Assembly (NCBI GenBank): GCA_040375675.1
Contig: JBEIRY010000018.1
Span: 1 to 28,759 of the forward strand
From: CAIUSP01 sp040375675
GTDB taxonomy: Bacteria > Actinomycetota > Thermoleophilia > Solirubrobacterales > 70-9
DNA: 28,759 nucleotides
Reading direction: 5' to 3'
The translations under genes and the position numbers were made by a program. The notes under the pieces were generated by a model, which was not told where the DNA came from, did not search any database, and saw only the letters and a list, made by a program, of their open reading frames with translations. Of this stretch, positions 22,271-28,759 are shown one piece after another; the first letter of the stretch is position 1; every line of letters begins with the position of its first letter.

Positions 22271-22276
22271 TAGAAC
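22271..22276 (+). promoter_or_regulatory. -10 box (TAGAAC) of the PepSY-like/GT-C gene
   Basis: TAGAAC ends 7 bases before GTG 22284 and begins 6 bases after the terminator stem. This supports GTG 22284 as start. Confidence 0.45.
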
Positions 22277-22283
22277 ACCAATC

Positions 22284-23990
22284 GTGGATCGTTCTAGAGA
22301 TCGCCGGAGAGCCCTTCGGCCCGTGACGGTCCTTGGCGCCGTGGCCTGCCTTGCGGCATTTGCTGCCGCTCCCTCGGCGGCCTCCGCTTATCGAGGCGCC
22401 GATCAACCCCCATTCGATGGTGGAGACCAGGCCGAGCGGGTCGATCGCACAGCCGGGGCTGAGCCCGCGGGGTTTCGACTCGACGCCCGCCAGGCGATCG
22501 CTCTCGCCCTCAGCACCGATGCCCACCGTGAGGCAGCGGCCGAGTACGGACCTCTTACAGCCGAGGTTGCCACCGTTGGTCGCAACTGGGAGGTGAAGTT
22601 CCTCGATCCAGAGGGCACCGCGCGGGCACTGGTGTTGATAGACGACAGCAACGGTGAGGTGCTCGAGCAGTGGACCGGCTGGCAGGTCGAGACGCGTCTC
22701 GCCCGCGGCTATCCGGGCGCAGTGGGTGGCATCGTCGGCTCGTGGTGGATCTGGATCCCCTTGTGTCTGCTCTTCGTCGCTCCATTCGTGGACATCCGCA
22801 GACCACTGCAGGTCAGGCACCTCGATCTCGTCGTCTTGCTTGCCTTCAGCATCTCCTTCTACTTCTTCGCTCGTGGGCGGATAGACATCTCGGTACCCAT
22901 CGTCTATCCACTGCTGGCCTACCTCTTTTGCCGCCTTGCCTGGATCGGGTTCGGGCGCACCCGCAGCGAACCGTCTGCGCTAGGTGAGGGCAATCCGCTG
23001 TTTGCCCCGCGTCTGCTCGAGGTTGGTATCGGACTGCTGGTGATCGGCTACCTGCTGGTCACGACTCTCGCTGCGAAGGTGATCGATGTCGGTTTTGCCA
23101 GCGTGATCGGCGCGCACCTGATCGCCACAGGAGACTCTTTGTATGGAGTTGCCTCCTCGAGCGGCCAGCCGCTACTGGTCGACGTTTACGGGCCGGTGAA
23201 CTATCTCGCCTACTTGCCCTTCGAGCGGGTCTTCCCTTGGGATGGGCTGGGGTGGGATTCTCTGCCCGCGGCTAGGGTTGCCTCGCTGGTCTTCACCTTT
23301 GGAGCGGCAGGATGTCTCTACTGGCTCGGAAGGAGGGTTGCCGGCTCAAGCCGCGGTCACACAGCGGGGCTGGCGCTCGCCTTCGCATGGCTCGCCTTCC
23401 CTTTCACGCTGCTTTCGGTCGCATCGTCATTCAATGATTCGCTGGTTGCACTGCTGGTCTCGGCGAGTCTTCTCGCCCTCGCTTCTGCGCCCGGCAGAGG
23501 CGCACTGACAGCCCTTGCCGGATTGACCAAATACGGACCCCTCGCCATCGCTCCGCTGATGGCAGCTGGCACGGGGGAGAGGCGCCTGCGGTCGCTATTT
23601 CCCTTCCTCTTGGCATTCGTGGCGGTGGCGGTAGTGGTGACGGTCCCGCTGATCCCCGATGGTGGCGTAAGGGAGATCTACGATCGCTCGCTCGGCTACC
23701 AGGCCGGCCGGGGGTCGCCATTTAGCATCTGGGGCCAGGACCCGTCGCTCGAACCCCTCCAGAACGCCGCAAAGGTCTTCGCGGCGCTGTTCGCCCTGGC
23801 TCTCTACTTCGTCCCGCGCCGAAGAGATCTGCTTCAGGTCGCAGCGTTGGCGTCAGCTGCGCTGATTGCACTCCAGGTCTGCGCGATGCACTGGTTCTAT
23901 CCGTACCTGCTCTGGATCCTCCCGGGCGCTCTGGTGGCCTTCCTGCTGCTCGGCTCGCGCGCCGGTGGCGTTTCCGCTTCCAGCGACTAG
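22284..23990 (+). CDS. GT-C-like membrane glycosyltransferase with N-terminal PepSY-like domain
   Basis: About 568 residues. The N-terminus has a basic head and a hydrophobic helix, then a soluble segment of about 100 residues that looks PepSY-like (WEVKFLDPEGTARALVLIDDSNGEVLEQWTG is the strand-turn pattern). Around ten membrane helices follow. DVYGPVNYLAYLPF and GLTKYGPLAIAPLM are typical of GT-C glycosyltransferases of the GT87/polyprenol-phosphate-mannose type, which transfer a lipid-linked sugar outside the membrane. The exact acceptor is unknown. GTG 22284 is preferred because the alternative TTG 22206 would run through the tRNA terminator. It is convergent with the enolase-family gene. 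Confidence 0.75.
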   Translation: MDRSRDRRRALRPVTVLGAVACLAAFAAAPSAASAYRGADQPPFDGGDQAERVDRTAGAEPAGFRLDARQAIALALSTDAHREAAAEYGPLTAEVATVGRNWEVKFLDPEGTARALVLIDDSNGEVLEQWTGWQVETRLARGYPGAVGGIVGSWWIWIPLCLLFVAPFVDIRRPLQVRHLDLVVLLAFSISFYFFARGRIDISVPIVYPLLAYLFCRLAWIGFGRTRSEPSALGEGNPLFAPRLLEVGIGLLVIGYLLVTTLAAKVIDVGFASVIGAHLIATGDSLYGVASSSGQPLLVDVYGPVNYLAYLPFERVFPWDGLGWDSLPAARVASLVFTFGAAGCLYWLGRRVAGSSRGHTAGLALAFAWLAFPFTLLSVASSFNDSLVALLVSASLLALASAPGRGALTALAGLTKYGPLAIAPLMAAGTGERRLRSLFPFLLAFVAVAVVVTVPLIPDGGVREIYDRSLGYQAGRGSPFSIWGQDPSLEPLQNAAKVFAALFALALYFVPRRRDLLQVAALASAALIALQVCAMHWFYPYLLWILPGALVAFLLLGSRAGGVSASSD

Positions 23991-25075
23991 CGCCTGGACC
24001 ACTCGCCCCAGCGAAATCCGGTCTCGCTCGGCTCCGGCGCAAGCGGGCTCAGCGGATGCCCGGGAGTAGTCGGCTCGGAGTTGTAGACACTCGGTGCCGT
24101 GTCGTTCGGTGTGTCAGGGTGGAAGATCGAGGCGAGGTACTGGATCTGCCCCCTGCCCGGCCCCAGCTCCCACTGTCCACCTCCGTAGGCGCCGATGTTG
24201 TGTTCAGCGCAGTAGTCGTAGGCAGCAAAGAGTTCGTGCAGAGGTCCAAACCGTGAAGGCTTGATGTTCACCATCTTCGGCTTCCAGGGACGTGATTCGA
24301 TGTCGGCGACCGAGTTGATAGGTGCATCCCAGGTGATCCGTTCTGACACTGTGTCGAGGATGGGGCGGGTCTCGTCGCTTACGTCCGGGTCCTCCAGCCA
24401 GGCAGTCGGAAAGGCCTCGATCAGCTTTGCGTAGAGCACCGGATCGGTTTCCACATCGACCGGGGTGCCCGAGTACTGACCCTTCAGGTCCAGTGAGTCG
24501 ACAGCGCCAGTCGCCACCAGCTCGGCGATCAACTCGTCGGTCCAGTCGTTTGTCGGATCCAGTTTGAATCGAAGGTTCGGATAGACAGCGAGCCGTTCGG
24601 CCAGAGGTTCGATGCTCGAGGGTTGATCACTCCCCATCGGCGAAAGGCGCATCGAGCAGACGAAGTTCACCGGGTCCATCTCGCGGTCTAGCACCTCGAA
24701 GAGGGTCGTCTCGGCTTGACGAAGCGCCAGGTCGAGTGCCGCGCTCTCGAATGCCCAACGCCGGTAACGGATCGAAGCCTCGTTGCTCGCCGGCGAGGGA
24801 AAGAGGTCCAGCCCTTCGAGCAGTTCAGAAAAACTCTCGATCGTGTACTCGCCAGCTAGATCGAGGTTCGATCCGGCATCTTGCAGCGCAATGTGGTCGA
24901 GCGCGTCGTAGGTGACGTCTTCGCCTATTCCTTCCTGCCCCGCGCCTTGGATTCTGATCACGGTCGAGAGGCGCTCGAAGTCGCCCGTAGGTGGTTTGAA
25001 CTCGAGTCCTTCCAGCGCGTAACCCTCTACCGCCAGGGGCAGGCCCTTGATCTTCGAGTAGAGGCTGTTTGCCAT
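23987..25075 (-). CDS. enolase-superfamily (muconate-lactonising/OSBS subgroup-like) enzyme
   Basis: 362 residues with the two-domain enolase-superfamily layout. Catalytic-position residues in order are K171 in RFKLDP, D196 in SLDLKGQ, E228 in WLEDP, D250 in TWDAP and K272 in VNIKPSR, a full Lys/Asp-Glu-Asp/Lys set. Such enzymes abstract a proton next to a carboxylate, for example muconate lactonisation, O-succinylbenzoate synthesis or dipeptide epimerisation. The substrate cannot be told here. No menaquinone or catechol genes are close. ATG 25075 is 7 bases after a TAGGCT box. Its stop overlaps the convergent gene's stop in CTAG. Confidence 0.8.
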   Translation of the reverse strand: MANSLYSKIKGLPLAVEGYALEGLEFKPPTGDFERLSTVIRIQGAGQEGIGEDVTYDALDHIALQDAGSNLDLAGEYTIESFSELLEGLDLFPSPASNEASIRYRRWAFESAALDLALRQAETTLFEVLDREMDPVNFVCSMRLSPMGSDQPSSIEPLAERLAVYPNLRFKLDPTNDWTDELIAELVATGAVDSLDLKGQYSGTPVDVETDPVLYAKLIEAFPTAWLEDPDVSDETRPILDTVSERITWDAPINSVADIESRPWKPKMVNIKPSRFGPLHELFAAYDYCAEHNIGAYGGGQWELGPGRGQIQYLASIFHPDTPNDTAPSVYNSEPTTPGHPLSPLAPEPSETGFRWGEWSRR

Positions 25076-25082
25076 GGCTCTC

Positions 25083-25088
25083 AGCCTA
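25083..25088 (-). promoter_or_regulatory. -10 box (TAGGCT) of the enolase-family gene
   Basis: TAGGCT on the minus strand ends 7 bases before ATG 25075, predicting a leaderless mRNA. Confidence 0.5.
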
Positions 25089-25120
25089 GGCGATGCGCTG
25101 AATGGATTGAGTCCGGCCTC

Positions 25121-26215
25121 TTACTCGGGGCAGGGCTTGCGGATCTTGCATAGGCGCGGGGTCTCGAGCAGAGAGTCGACCGATCCGGGGTGTGCCCAGT
25201 AGAGGTATGCGTGAACATCGGTCTTGAGTCCGACGACCGTGCATTTGCTGGCCGTTCCGACACTCACGCTCTTCACAGGCATATCCGAGTTCTCGTTCGG
25301 GGTGGTGGAGAACGAGATCTCTCCGGCGAGCGCCTCGGCAACTCCTCGCGGGGGAATGTGGATCTTCTTCTTGCGGATGACCTTGCCCTTCTTGTTGCGG
25401 ATCTTCTTGATCTTCGGAGGAGGGAAGTACTGGTCCAGGAGCCCCTGCATCGCTGATCCATATCCAGCCTGATCGGAGTTGCTGCAAAAACCCTGCGACT
25501 GGACTATCTGGAAGCCTCTGCGGTCAGTCTTGCGGGTGAAGTTCGTCTGATCGGTGGTCTTGCCGAGCATTCCGTAGTCCCACCCCGAGTACCAGGCGGG
25601 GACGATTCCAGTCCGCAGCCCAGGCTCGCCAACTTGTTCGGCCGAGAACTCGCCGACCCGATGCAGACGCCTCGAGATCCTGTCTCTGGAGGTATCGAAG
25701 TCTTCGGTCCATGACGGAGTGGAGCGGTGGATCGACTGAGCCTGTGCCCAGTCCATCGATTCCCAATCGAGCGAGATTCCCCATACGGAAGGATCGTTTG
25801 CGAGCGCGTAGCTGTAACCGCGGCGGGTCGGGTCGGTGTGCAGACCGTTCAAGGCGATGATCCGGTTGCAGGGGAAGTCACTGGTAATCCGATGGACGAT
25901 CTCCGCCCAGACCTCGGGCGTTGAGCCCTTGAAGCGCGTGTTGACCAGAAAGATGTCCTGATCGCGAACCTGCTTTCGGATCTTCTTTGCGTACTCGGTG
26001 ACGTTCTCAGGCTGATTGATCCGGAGGATCATCGTGTAGGTCTTCGCTCCGCTGCCTTCCGGAGAAAGAGTTTTCGGCAGAGCATCACAGCGGTCTCCAG
26101 AGGCGGCGGCAGCCTTGGCGCCTGCGGGGTCGCCGAACAGCCCCAGACAGAGACCTGCCAGAGCGAGCGCGGTCGCAAGTGCGACCCTCGGTGTTGGAGA
26201 TACGGAGAGCATCAT
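25121..26215 (-). CDS. secreted protein of unknown function with a DWE motif
   Basis: 364 residues. A signal peptide (hydrophobic about 12-28, Ala-rich after) is followed by an exported domain with six cysteines (43, 116, 244, 325, 356, 362), suggesting three disulfides. Residues 145-152 read WGISLDWE, reminiscent of the catalytic DxxDxDxE strand of GH18-type TIM barrels, with D150 and E152 kept but the first Asp changed. It could be a divergent glycoside hydrolase or an unrelated barrel; I do not recognise the family. A Lys-rich insertion lies at 268-290. The lipobox position has Leu before the Cys, so it is not a lipoprotein. Confidence 0.7.
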   Translation of the reverse strand: MMLSVSPTPRVALATALALAGLCLGLFGDPAGAKAAAASGDRCDALPKTLSPEGSGAKTYTMILRINQPENVTEYAKKIRKQVRDQDIFLVNTRFKGSTPEVWAEIVHRITSDFPCNRIIALNGLHTDPTRRGYSYALANDPSVWGISLDWESMDWAQAQSIHRSTPSWTEDFDTSRDRISRRLHRVGEFSAEQVGEPGLRTGIVPAWYSGWDYGMLGKTTDQTNFTRKTDRRGFQIVQSQGFCSNSDQAGYGSAMQGLLDQYFPPPKIKKIRNKKGKVIRKKKIHIPPRGVAEALAGEISFSTTPNENSDMPVKSVSVGTASKCTVVGLKTDVHAYLYWAHPGSVDSLLETPRLCKIRKPCPE

Positions 26216-26234
26216 TCGGTGAATCGTCAGAAAT

Positions 26235-26240
26235 AGCCTA
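26235..26240 (-). promoter_or_regulatory. -10 box (TAGGCT) of the secreted DWE protein
   Basis: The same hexamer as for the enolase gene, but 19 bases before the start codon, giving a leader of roughly 12 bases without a Shine-Dalgarno. Confidence 0.3.
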
Positions 26241-26254
26241 CGAGTTTGATTCGG

Positions 26255-26278
26255 CGCCCCTGCAGACGCCCCTGCAGG
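26255..26278. repeat. two tandem copies of a 12-base unit
   Basis: CGCCCCTGCAGA is followed directly by CGCCCCTGCAGG, each containing a PstI-like CTGCAG palindrome, between the secreted protein and the decarboxylase. Confidence 0.6.
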
Positions 26279-26328
26279 CTAGCGGGCCTTGGACACGGCG
26301 TCTGGGTATCGGGCGGATTGGGCTTGGA

Positions 26329-27792
26329 TTAGGGGTTTGCGACAACACGCACGGTCTCGAGCGTGTTGTCTCCAGCGCCTCTGACCTGCCCACCGGCCGA
26401 GAGCGTGTCGGTTATGTATTGAATCGTCTCCGCCGTCAACTCCTCGCCAGGCAGCACATTTGGTACGCCCGGCGGGTATGCAGCGAGGGATTCGGCGGCG
26501 ATTCTGCCTTCCGCGCTGGCGAAAGGCACCGACTCCTGCGGCCCGAGGAAGGCCTCGCGCGGGGTCATCCGCAGCGCACCCCACGGCGGTGGAGAGGCAA
26601 ACTCCCGACGAAGCTCACGGTCTGCTTCGCCAAGATGCGCGAGAGCATTCTCCAGTGACTCGACGAGTCGATCGGCATCGCGCTTTGCGTCGCTTCCCAT
26701 TCCGAACATCGCCTCGACGATGTTCTCGGTGTAGAGCTCCACGTTCACGTCTGAGAGATCCCGCATCAGCTCGGCTACCCGGTGACCCGATGCTCCGGCT
26801 CCCCTCACGTCGACAGCCAGCCTGACCCCGTCCCAGCCGTACACGCTCGGGGCATCGAGCAGCCGCTCGTCGAGCACATCGAGCTCTGGTATCGCCTTGA
26901 TCCTCTCCCTCGCGTCGTCGACCGCGTCGAGAACCTCGCTCAACCGTTTTTCTCCATGAACCGCTGCGAACCTTCGGGCGCCGTCGAGGGAGACTGACAG
27001 CAGCGAACTGGGACTCGTCGTCTCCAACACGGTCAGACAGCGGTTGATCAAGTCTTCGCTGATCAGCGAGTCATGCCCCAGGTGGAGGATCGCCGATTGG
27101 CCGAGGCTGCCGACGATCTTGTGTGTGCTCGACAGCACCAGATCCGCACCTCTACCGAGAGCACCAGCCGGCAAGCGAGAGCTGAAGTAGAGGTGCGCCC
27201 CCCAAGCCTCGTCGACCAGCAGAGGCACGCCGGCAGCATGTGCCACATCCGCCAGACCGGCGATGTCCGCCACGGCTCCGAAGTAAGTCGGCGACACGAT
27301 CATCACGCCGACTGCATCGGGTACCTCGGCAAGCGACTTCTCGAGCGATTCAGGGGTGAGGCAGTGCGCGATTCCAAGGTCCGGATCCATCTCCGGTTGC
27401 ACGAAGGTTGGTACGAGACCCGCCATCATGATTCCGTCGATCGTGGAGGAGTGGACGTTTCGCTGAACGATCACCTCCTTGCCCAGGTGGCCGAGAGCGA
27501 TACACGCCACGTGGTTTCCTTGTGAGCCACCGTGGAGCAAAAACCAGCTCCTGGCCGCCCCCCAAGCATCGGCCGCAAGGTCTTGAGACTGCTGGAACGG
27601 AGTCGGCGCCGGACCGAGGTCGATCCCCTTCAGGCCTGCCGATATGTCGTGCTCCAGCGCAGCCATACCGATCGCTTCGATCAGTTTGGGGTCGGAGGCG
27701 ATTCCCTTGTGTCCCGGAACGTGCAGCCTCGAGGGGTCACGACGCACGTATTCGATCACCGCGTCGAGGTAGGGCGCCTTGGTTTGGTCCAT
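26329..27792 (-). CDS. Orn/Lys/Arg-type PLP decarboxylase
   Basis: 487 residues, fold-type I PLP enzyme of the small bacterial arginine/lysine/ornithine decarboxylase family (Bacillus SpeA/YaaO-like). The N-terminal RLHVPGHKGI is the family signature. HGGSQGN and DEAWGAH (D194) hold the cofactor, the Schiff-base Lys is in SSTHKIVGSLGQS (K225), and the C-terminal PFASAEGRIAAESLAAYPPGVPNVLPGE completes the family pattern. It would make agmatine, cadaverine or putrescine; the substrate cannot be told. ATG 27792 is 7 bases after a TAGGGT box, preferred over GTG 27813. The truncated aldehyde dehydrogenase lies 45 bases upstream on the same strand. Confidence 0.9.
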   Translation of the reverse strand: MDQTKAPYLDAVIEYVRRDPSRLHVPGHKGIASDPKLIEAIGMAALEHDISAGLKGIDLGPAPTPFQQSQDLAADAWGAARSWFLLHGGSQGNHVACIALGHLGKEVIVQRNVHSSTIDGIMMAGLVPTFVQPEMDPDLGIAHCLTPESLEKSLAEVPDAVGVMIVSPTYFGAVADIAGLADVAHAAGVPLLVDEAWGAHLYFSSRLPAGALGRGADLVLSSTHKIVGSLGQSAILHLGHDSLISEDLINRCLTVLETTSPSSLLSVSLDGARRFAAVHGEKRLSEVLDAVDDARERIKAIPELDVLDERLLDAPSVYGWDGVRLAVDVRGAGASGHRVAELMRDLSDVNVELYTENIVEAMFGMGSDAKRDADRLVESLENALAHLGEADRELRREFASPPPWGALRMTPREAFLGPQESVPFASAEGRIAAESLAAYPPGVPNVLPGEELTAETIQYITDTLSAGGQVRGAGDNTLETVRVVANP

Positions 27793-27799
27793 GGAGGTC

Positions 27800-27805
27800 A
27801 CCCTA
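27800..27805 (-). promoter_or_regulatory. -10 box (TAGGGT) of the decarboxylase gene
   Basis: TAGGGT on the minus strand ends 7 bases before ATG 27792, another leaderless-type arrangement. It gives this gene its own promoter even though the aldehyde dehydrogenase gene ends nearby. Confidence 0.55.
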
Positions 27806-27837
27806 CCCGCCACCGACGCCGCTCAGATGTCAACGCC

Positions 27838-28759
27838 CTACTCGGAGGCCGAGTAATCCGAGTAGGGGTACCACCACTCTTTGCGCTCGACCTTGCTTTC
27901 GATGTGGATGTGCTTGGTCTCCTGGAAGGCCTCGAGCCCTTCCCTGCCGAGCTCTCGCCCGAGGCCTGACTGCTTGAAGCCCCCAAAGGGTCCCGCGTCG
28001 TTGTCGGTTAGTGGATCGTTGAACCAGACGGTTCCCGCCTTGATCTCCCGCATGCAGCGGAAGATTGTCTTGAGGTCTTGCGTATAGATGTTTGCACCGA
28101 GTCCGAATCGCGTCGAGTTCGCGAGTTCTATCGCCTGGTCGAGGCTCTCGACAGGAACGATCGGTGCAACCGGACCAAAGGTTTCTTCGCTCAGAAGCGC
28201 TGTGTCGGCCGCCGCCCCGGTTACTACCGCCGGCTCGAAGAAGTGGCCGGTCTCTTGACCTGCGCTTCCGCCCCCGCAGACTAGTTCCGCTCCCGAGTCG
28301 ACCGCGGCTTCCACCTGAGCGGCGACCTTCTCGCGTTGTGCCGCGGAGGACATCGGGCCCAGATCCGTGTCGGAGGACATCGGGTCTCCCAGCTTCAGAC
28401 TCTTCGCGTGATCCACGAACGCCTGCAGGTAGTCGTCATAGATCTCCTCAGCCACGTAGAAGCGCTCAGCCGAGGTGCAGACTTGGCCTGCGTTCAGAAA
28501 GGCCGCCCAGGCGCCACCGCGTGCAGCGACTTCGATTCCTCCGGCGATGTCTGCGCAGACGATGAAGGGGTCCTTGCCGCCCATCTCGAGATTGATCCGC
28601 GCCACGCGATCGATGCAGGCTCGCGCCACAGCCTTGCCCGTCTCGACCGATCCAGTGAATGCAACACAGTCGACCCGCTCGTCGCTGGCGATTCGCGCAC
28701 CGACCTCACCGTCACCGGCAACGATGTTCACGACACCCTTGGGGAGCACGTCGAGGATC
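27838..28759 (-). CDS. NAD(P)-dependent aldehyde dehydrogenase (5' part cut by window edge)
   Basis: The frame is open from the window edge to the TAG at 27838, about 306 codons, so the N-terminal third (cofactor-binding start) is missing. The parts visible are FTGSVETGK (cofactor loop), LEMGGKDPFIV with the general-base Glu, NAGQVCTSAERF with the nucleophilic Cys, EETFGPVAPIVPV and GPFGGFKQSGLGRELG. All are characteristic of ALDH-superfamily enzymes that oxidise aldehydes to acids, with a betaine/aminoaldehyde-type likeness. With a polyamine decarboxylase next to it, aminoaldehyde oxidation is a plausible role but not proven. The protein ends in WWYPYSDYSASE. Confidence 0.93.
   Translation of the reverse strand, partial: ILDVLPKGVVNIVAGDGEVGARIASDERVDCVAFTGSVETGKAVARACIDRVARINLEMGGKDPFIVCADIAGGIEVAARGGAWAAFLNAGQVCTSAERFYVAEEIYDDYLQAFVDHAKSLKLGDPMSSDTDLGPMSSAAQREKVAAQVEAAVDSGAELVCGGGSAGQETGHFFEPAVVTGAAADTALLSEETFGPVAPIVPVESLDQAIELANSTRFGLGANIYTQDLKTIFRCMREIKAGTVWFNDPLTDNDAGPFGGFKQSGLGRELGREGLEAFQETKHIHIESKVERKEWWYPYSDYSASE

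Noticed and set aside
22206..22283. Longer start for the PepSY-like/GT-C gene at TTG 22206
   Set aside because: It would translate through a perfect 15-pair terminator; a -10 box 7 bases before GTG 22284 explains the real start better.
26141..26215. Lipobox in the secreted DWE protein
   Set aside because: The residue before the candidate Cys is Leu, so the protein does not fit a lipoprotein signal.

Overview
The window is a dense, high-GC chromosomal segment with small gaps, none above about 160 bases. It comes from an actinomycete-like bacterium. An actinobacterial-type inositol-1-phosphate synthase, a CDP-alcohol phosphotransferase, a likely F420-dependent luciferase-like oxidoreductase and very GC-rich codons all point to Actinomycetota. 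The many leaderless genes and the Lys/Ala-rich protein tails suggest the Thermoleophilia/Solirubrobacterales, but that is a judgement from gene content, not a computed placement. I see no prophage, transposon, CRISPR array or plasmid function; this is core-type chromosome.

Left part (1-3327): a truncated secreted endonuclease/exonuclease/phosphatase-fold protein, a small anchored cytochrome c, and an endonuclease III-like DNA glycosylase. The glycosylase is divergent from a haloalkane-dehalogenase-like hydrolase, and the two appear to share one symmetric promoter core.

Centre-left (3416-11235): the most coherent block. It holds an Aur1-like PAP2 protein, a multi-pass GT-C-like membrane protein, a second PAP2 paralogue, a CDP-alcohol phosphotransferase (likely phosphatidylinositol-phosphate synthase), inositol-1-phosphate synthase, a glycosyltransferase-PHP fusion, and a UDG-like iron-sulfur protein with a degenerate active site. 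Read together it looks like an inositol phospholipid and glycolipid locus. Ino1 would make inositol phosphate and the CDP-alcohol enzyme would attach it to lipid. A PAP2 or PHP domain could then remove the phosphate or exchange head groups, and the glycosyltransferase could decorate the lipid. The first two steps are well grounded in family knowledge; the later ones are inference.

Middle (11254-18013): an LLM-class oxidoreductase translationally coupled to an RNA m5U methyltransferase, a small coiled-coil protein, a second EEP-fold protein, argF, tRNA-Glu between two copies of a promoter-like repeat, a cytochrome P450, and an Lgt-family protein with a variant signature.

Right part (18010-28759): a four-helix membrane protein behind glutamate decarboxylase, tRNA-Val, a membrane-anchored minimal metallopeptidase, a secreted trypsin-like protease, and a cold-shock protein with a structured leader followed by tRNA-Asp and a very strong terminator. 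Then come a PepSY-like/GT-C fusion membrane protein, an enolase-superfamily enzyme, a secreted protein of unknown function with a DWE motif, an Orn/Lys/Arg-type decarboxylase, and a truncated aldehyde dehydrogenase.

A feature of the whole window is its gene starts. At eight genes a TANNNT-like -10 box ends 7-8 bases before the start codon, and at three more it ends 10 bases before, which implies leaderless or near-leaderless mRNAs. A minority of genes (ino1, csp, the coiled-coil gene, the metallopeptidase, the first EEP gene) have real Shine-Dalgarno sequences.
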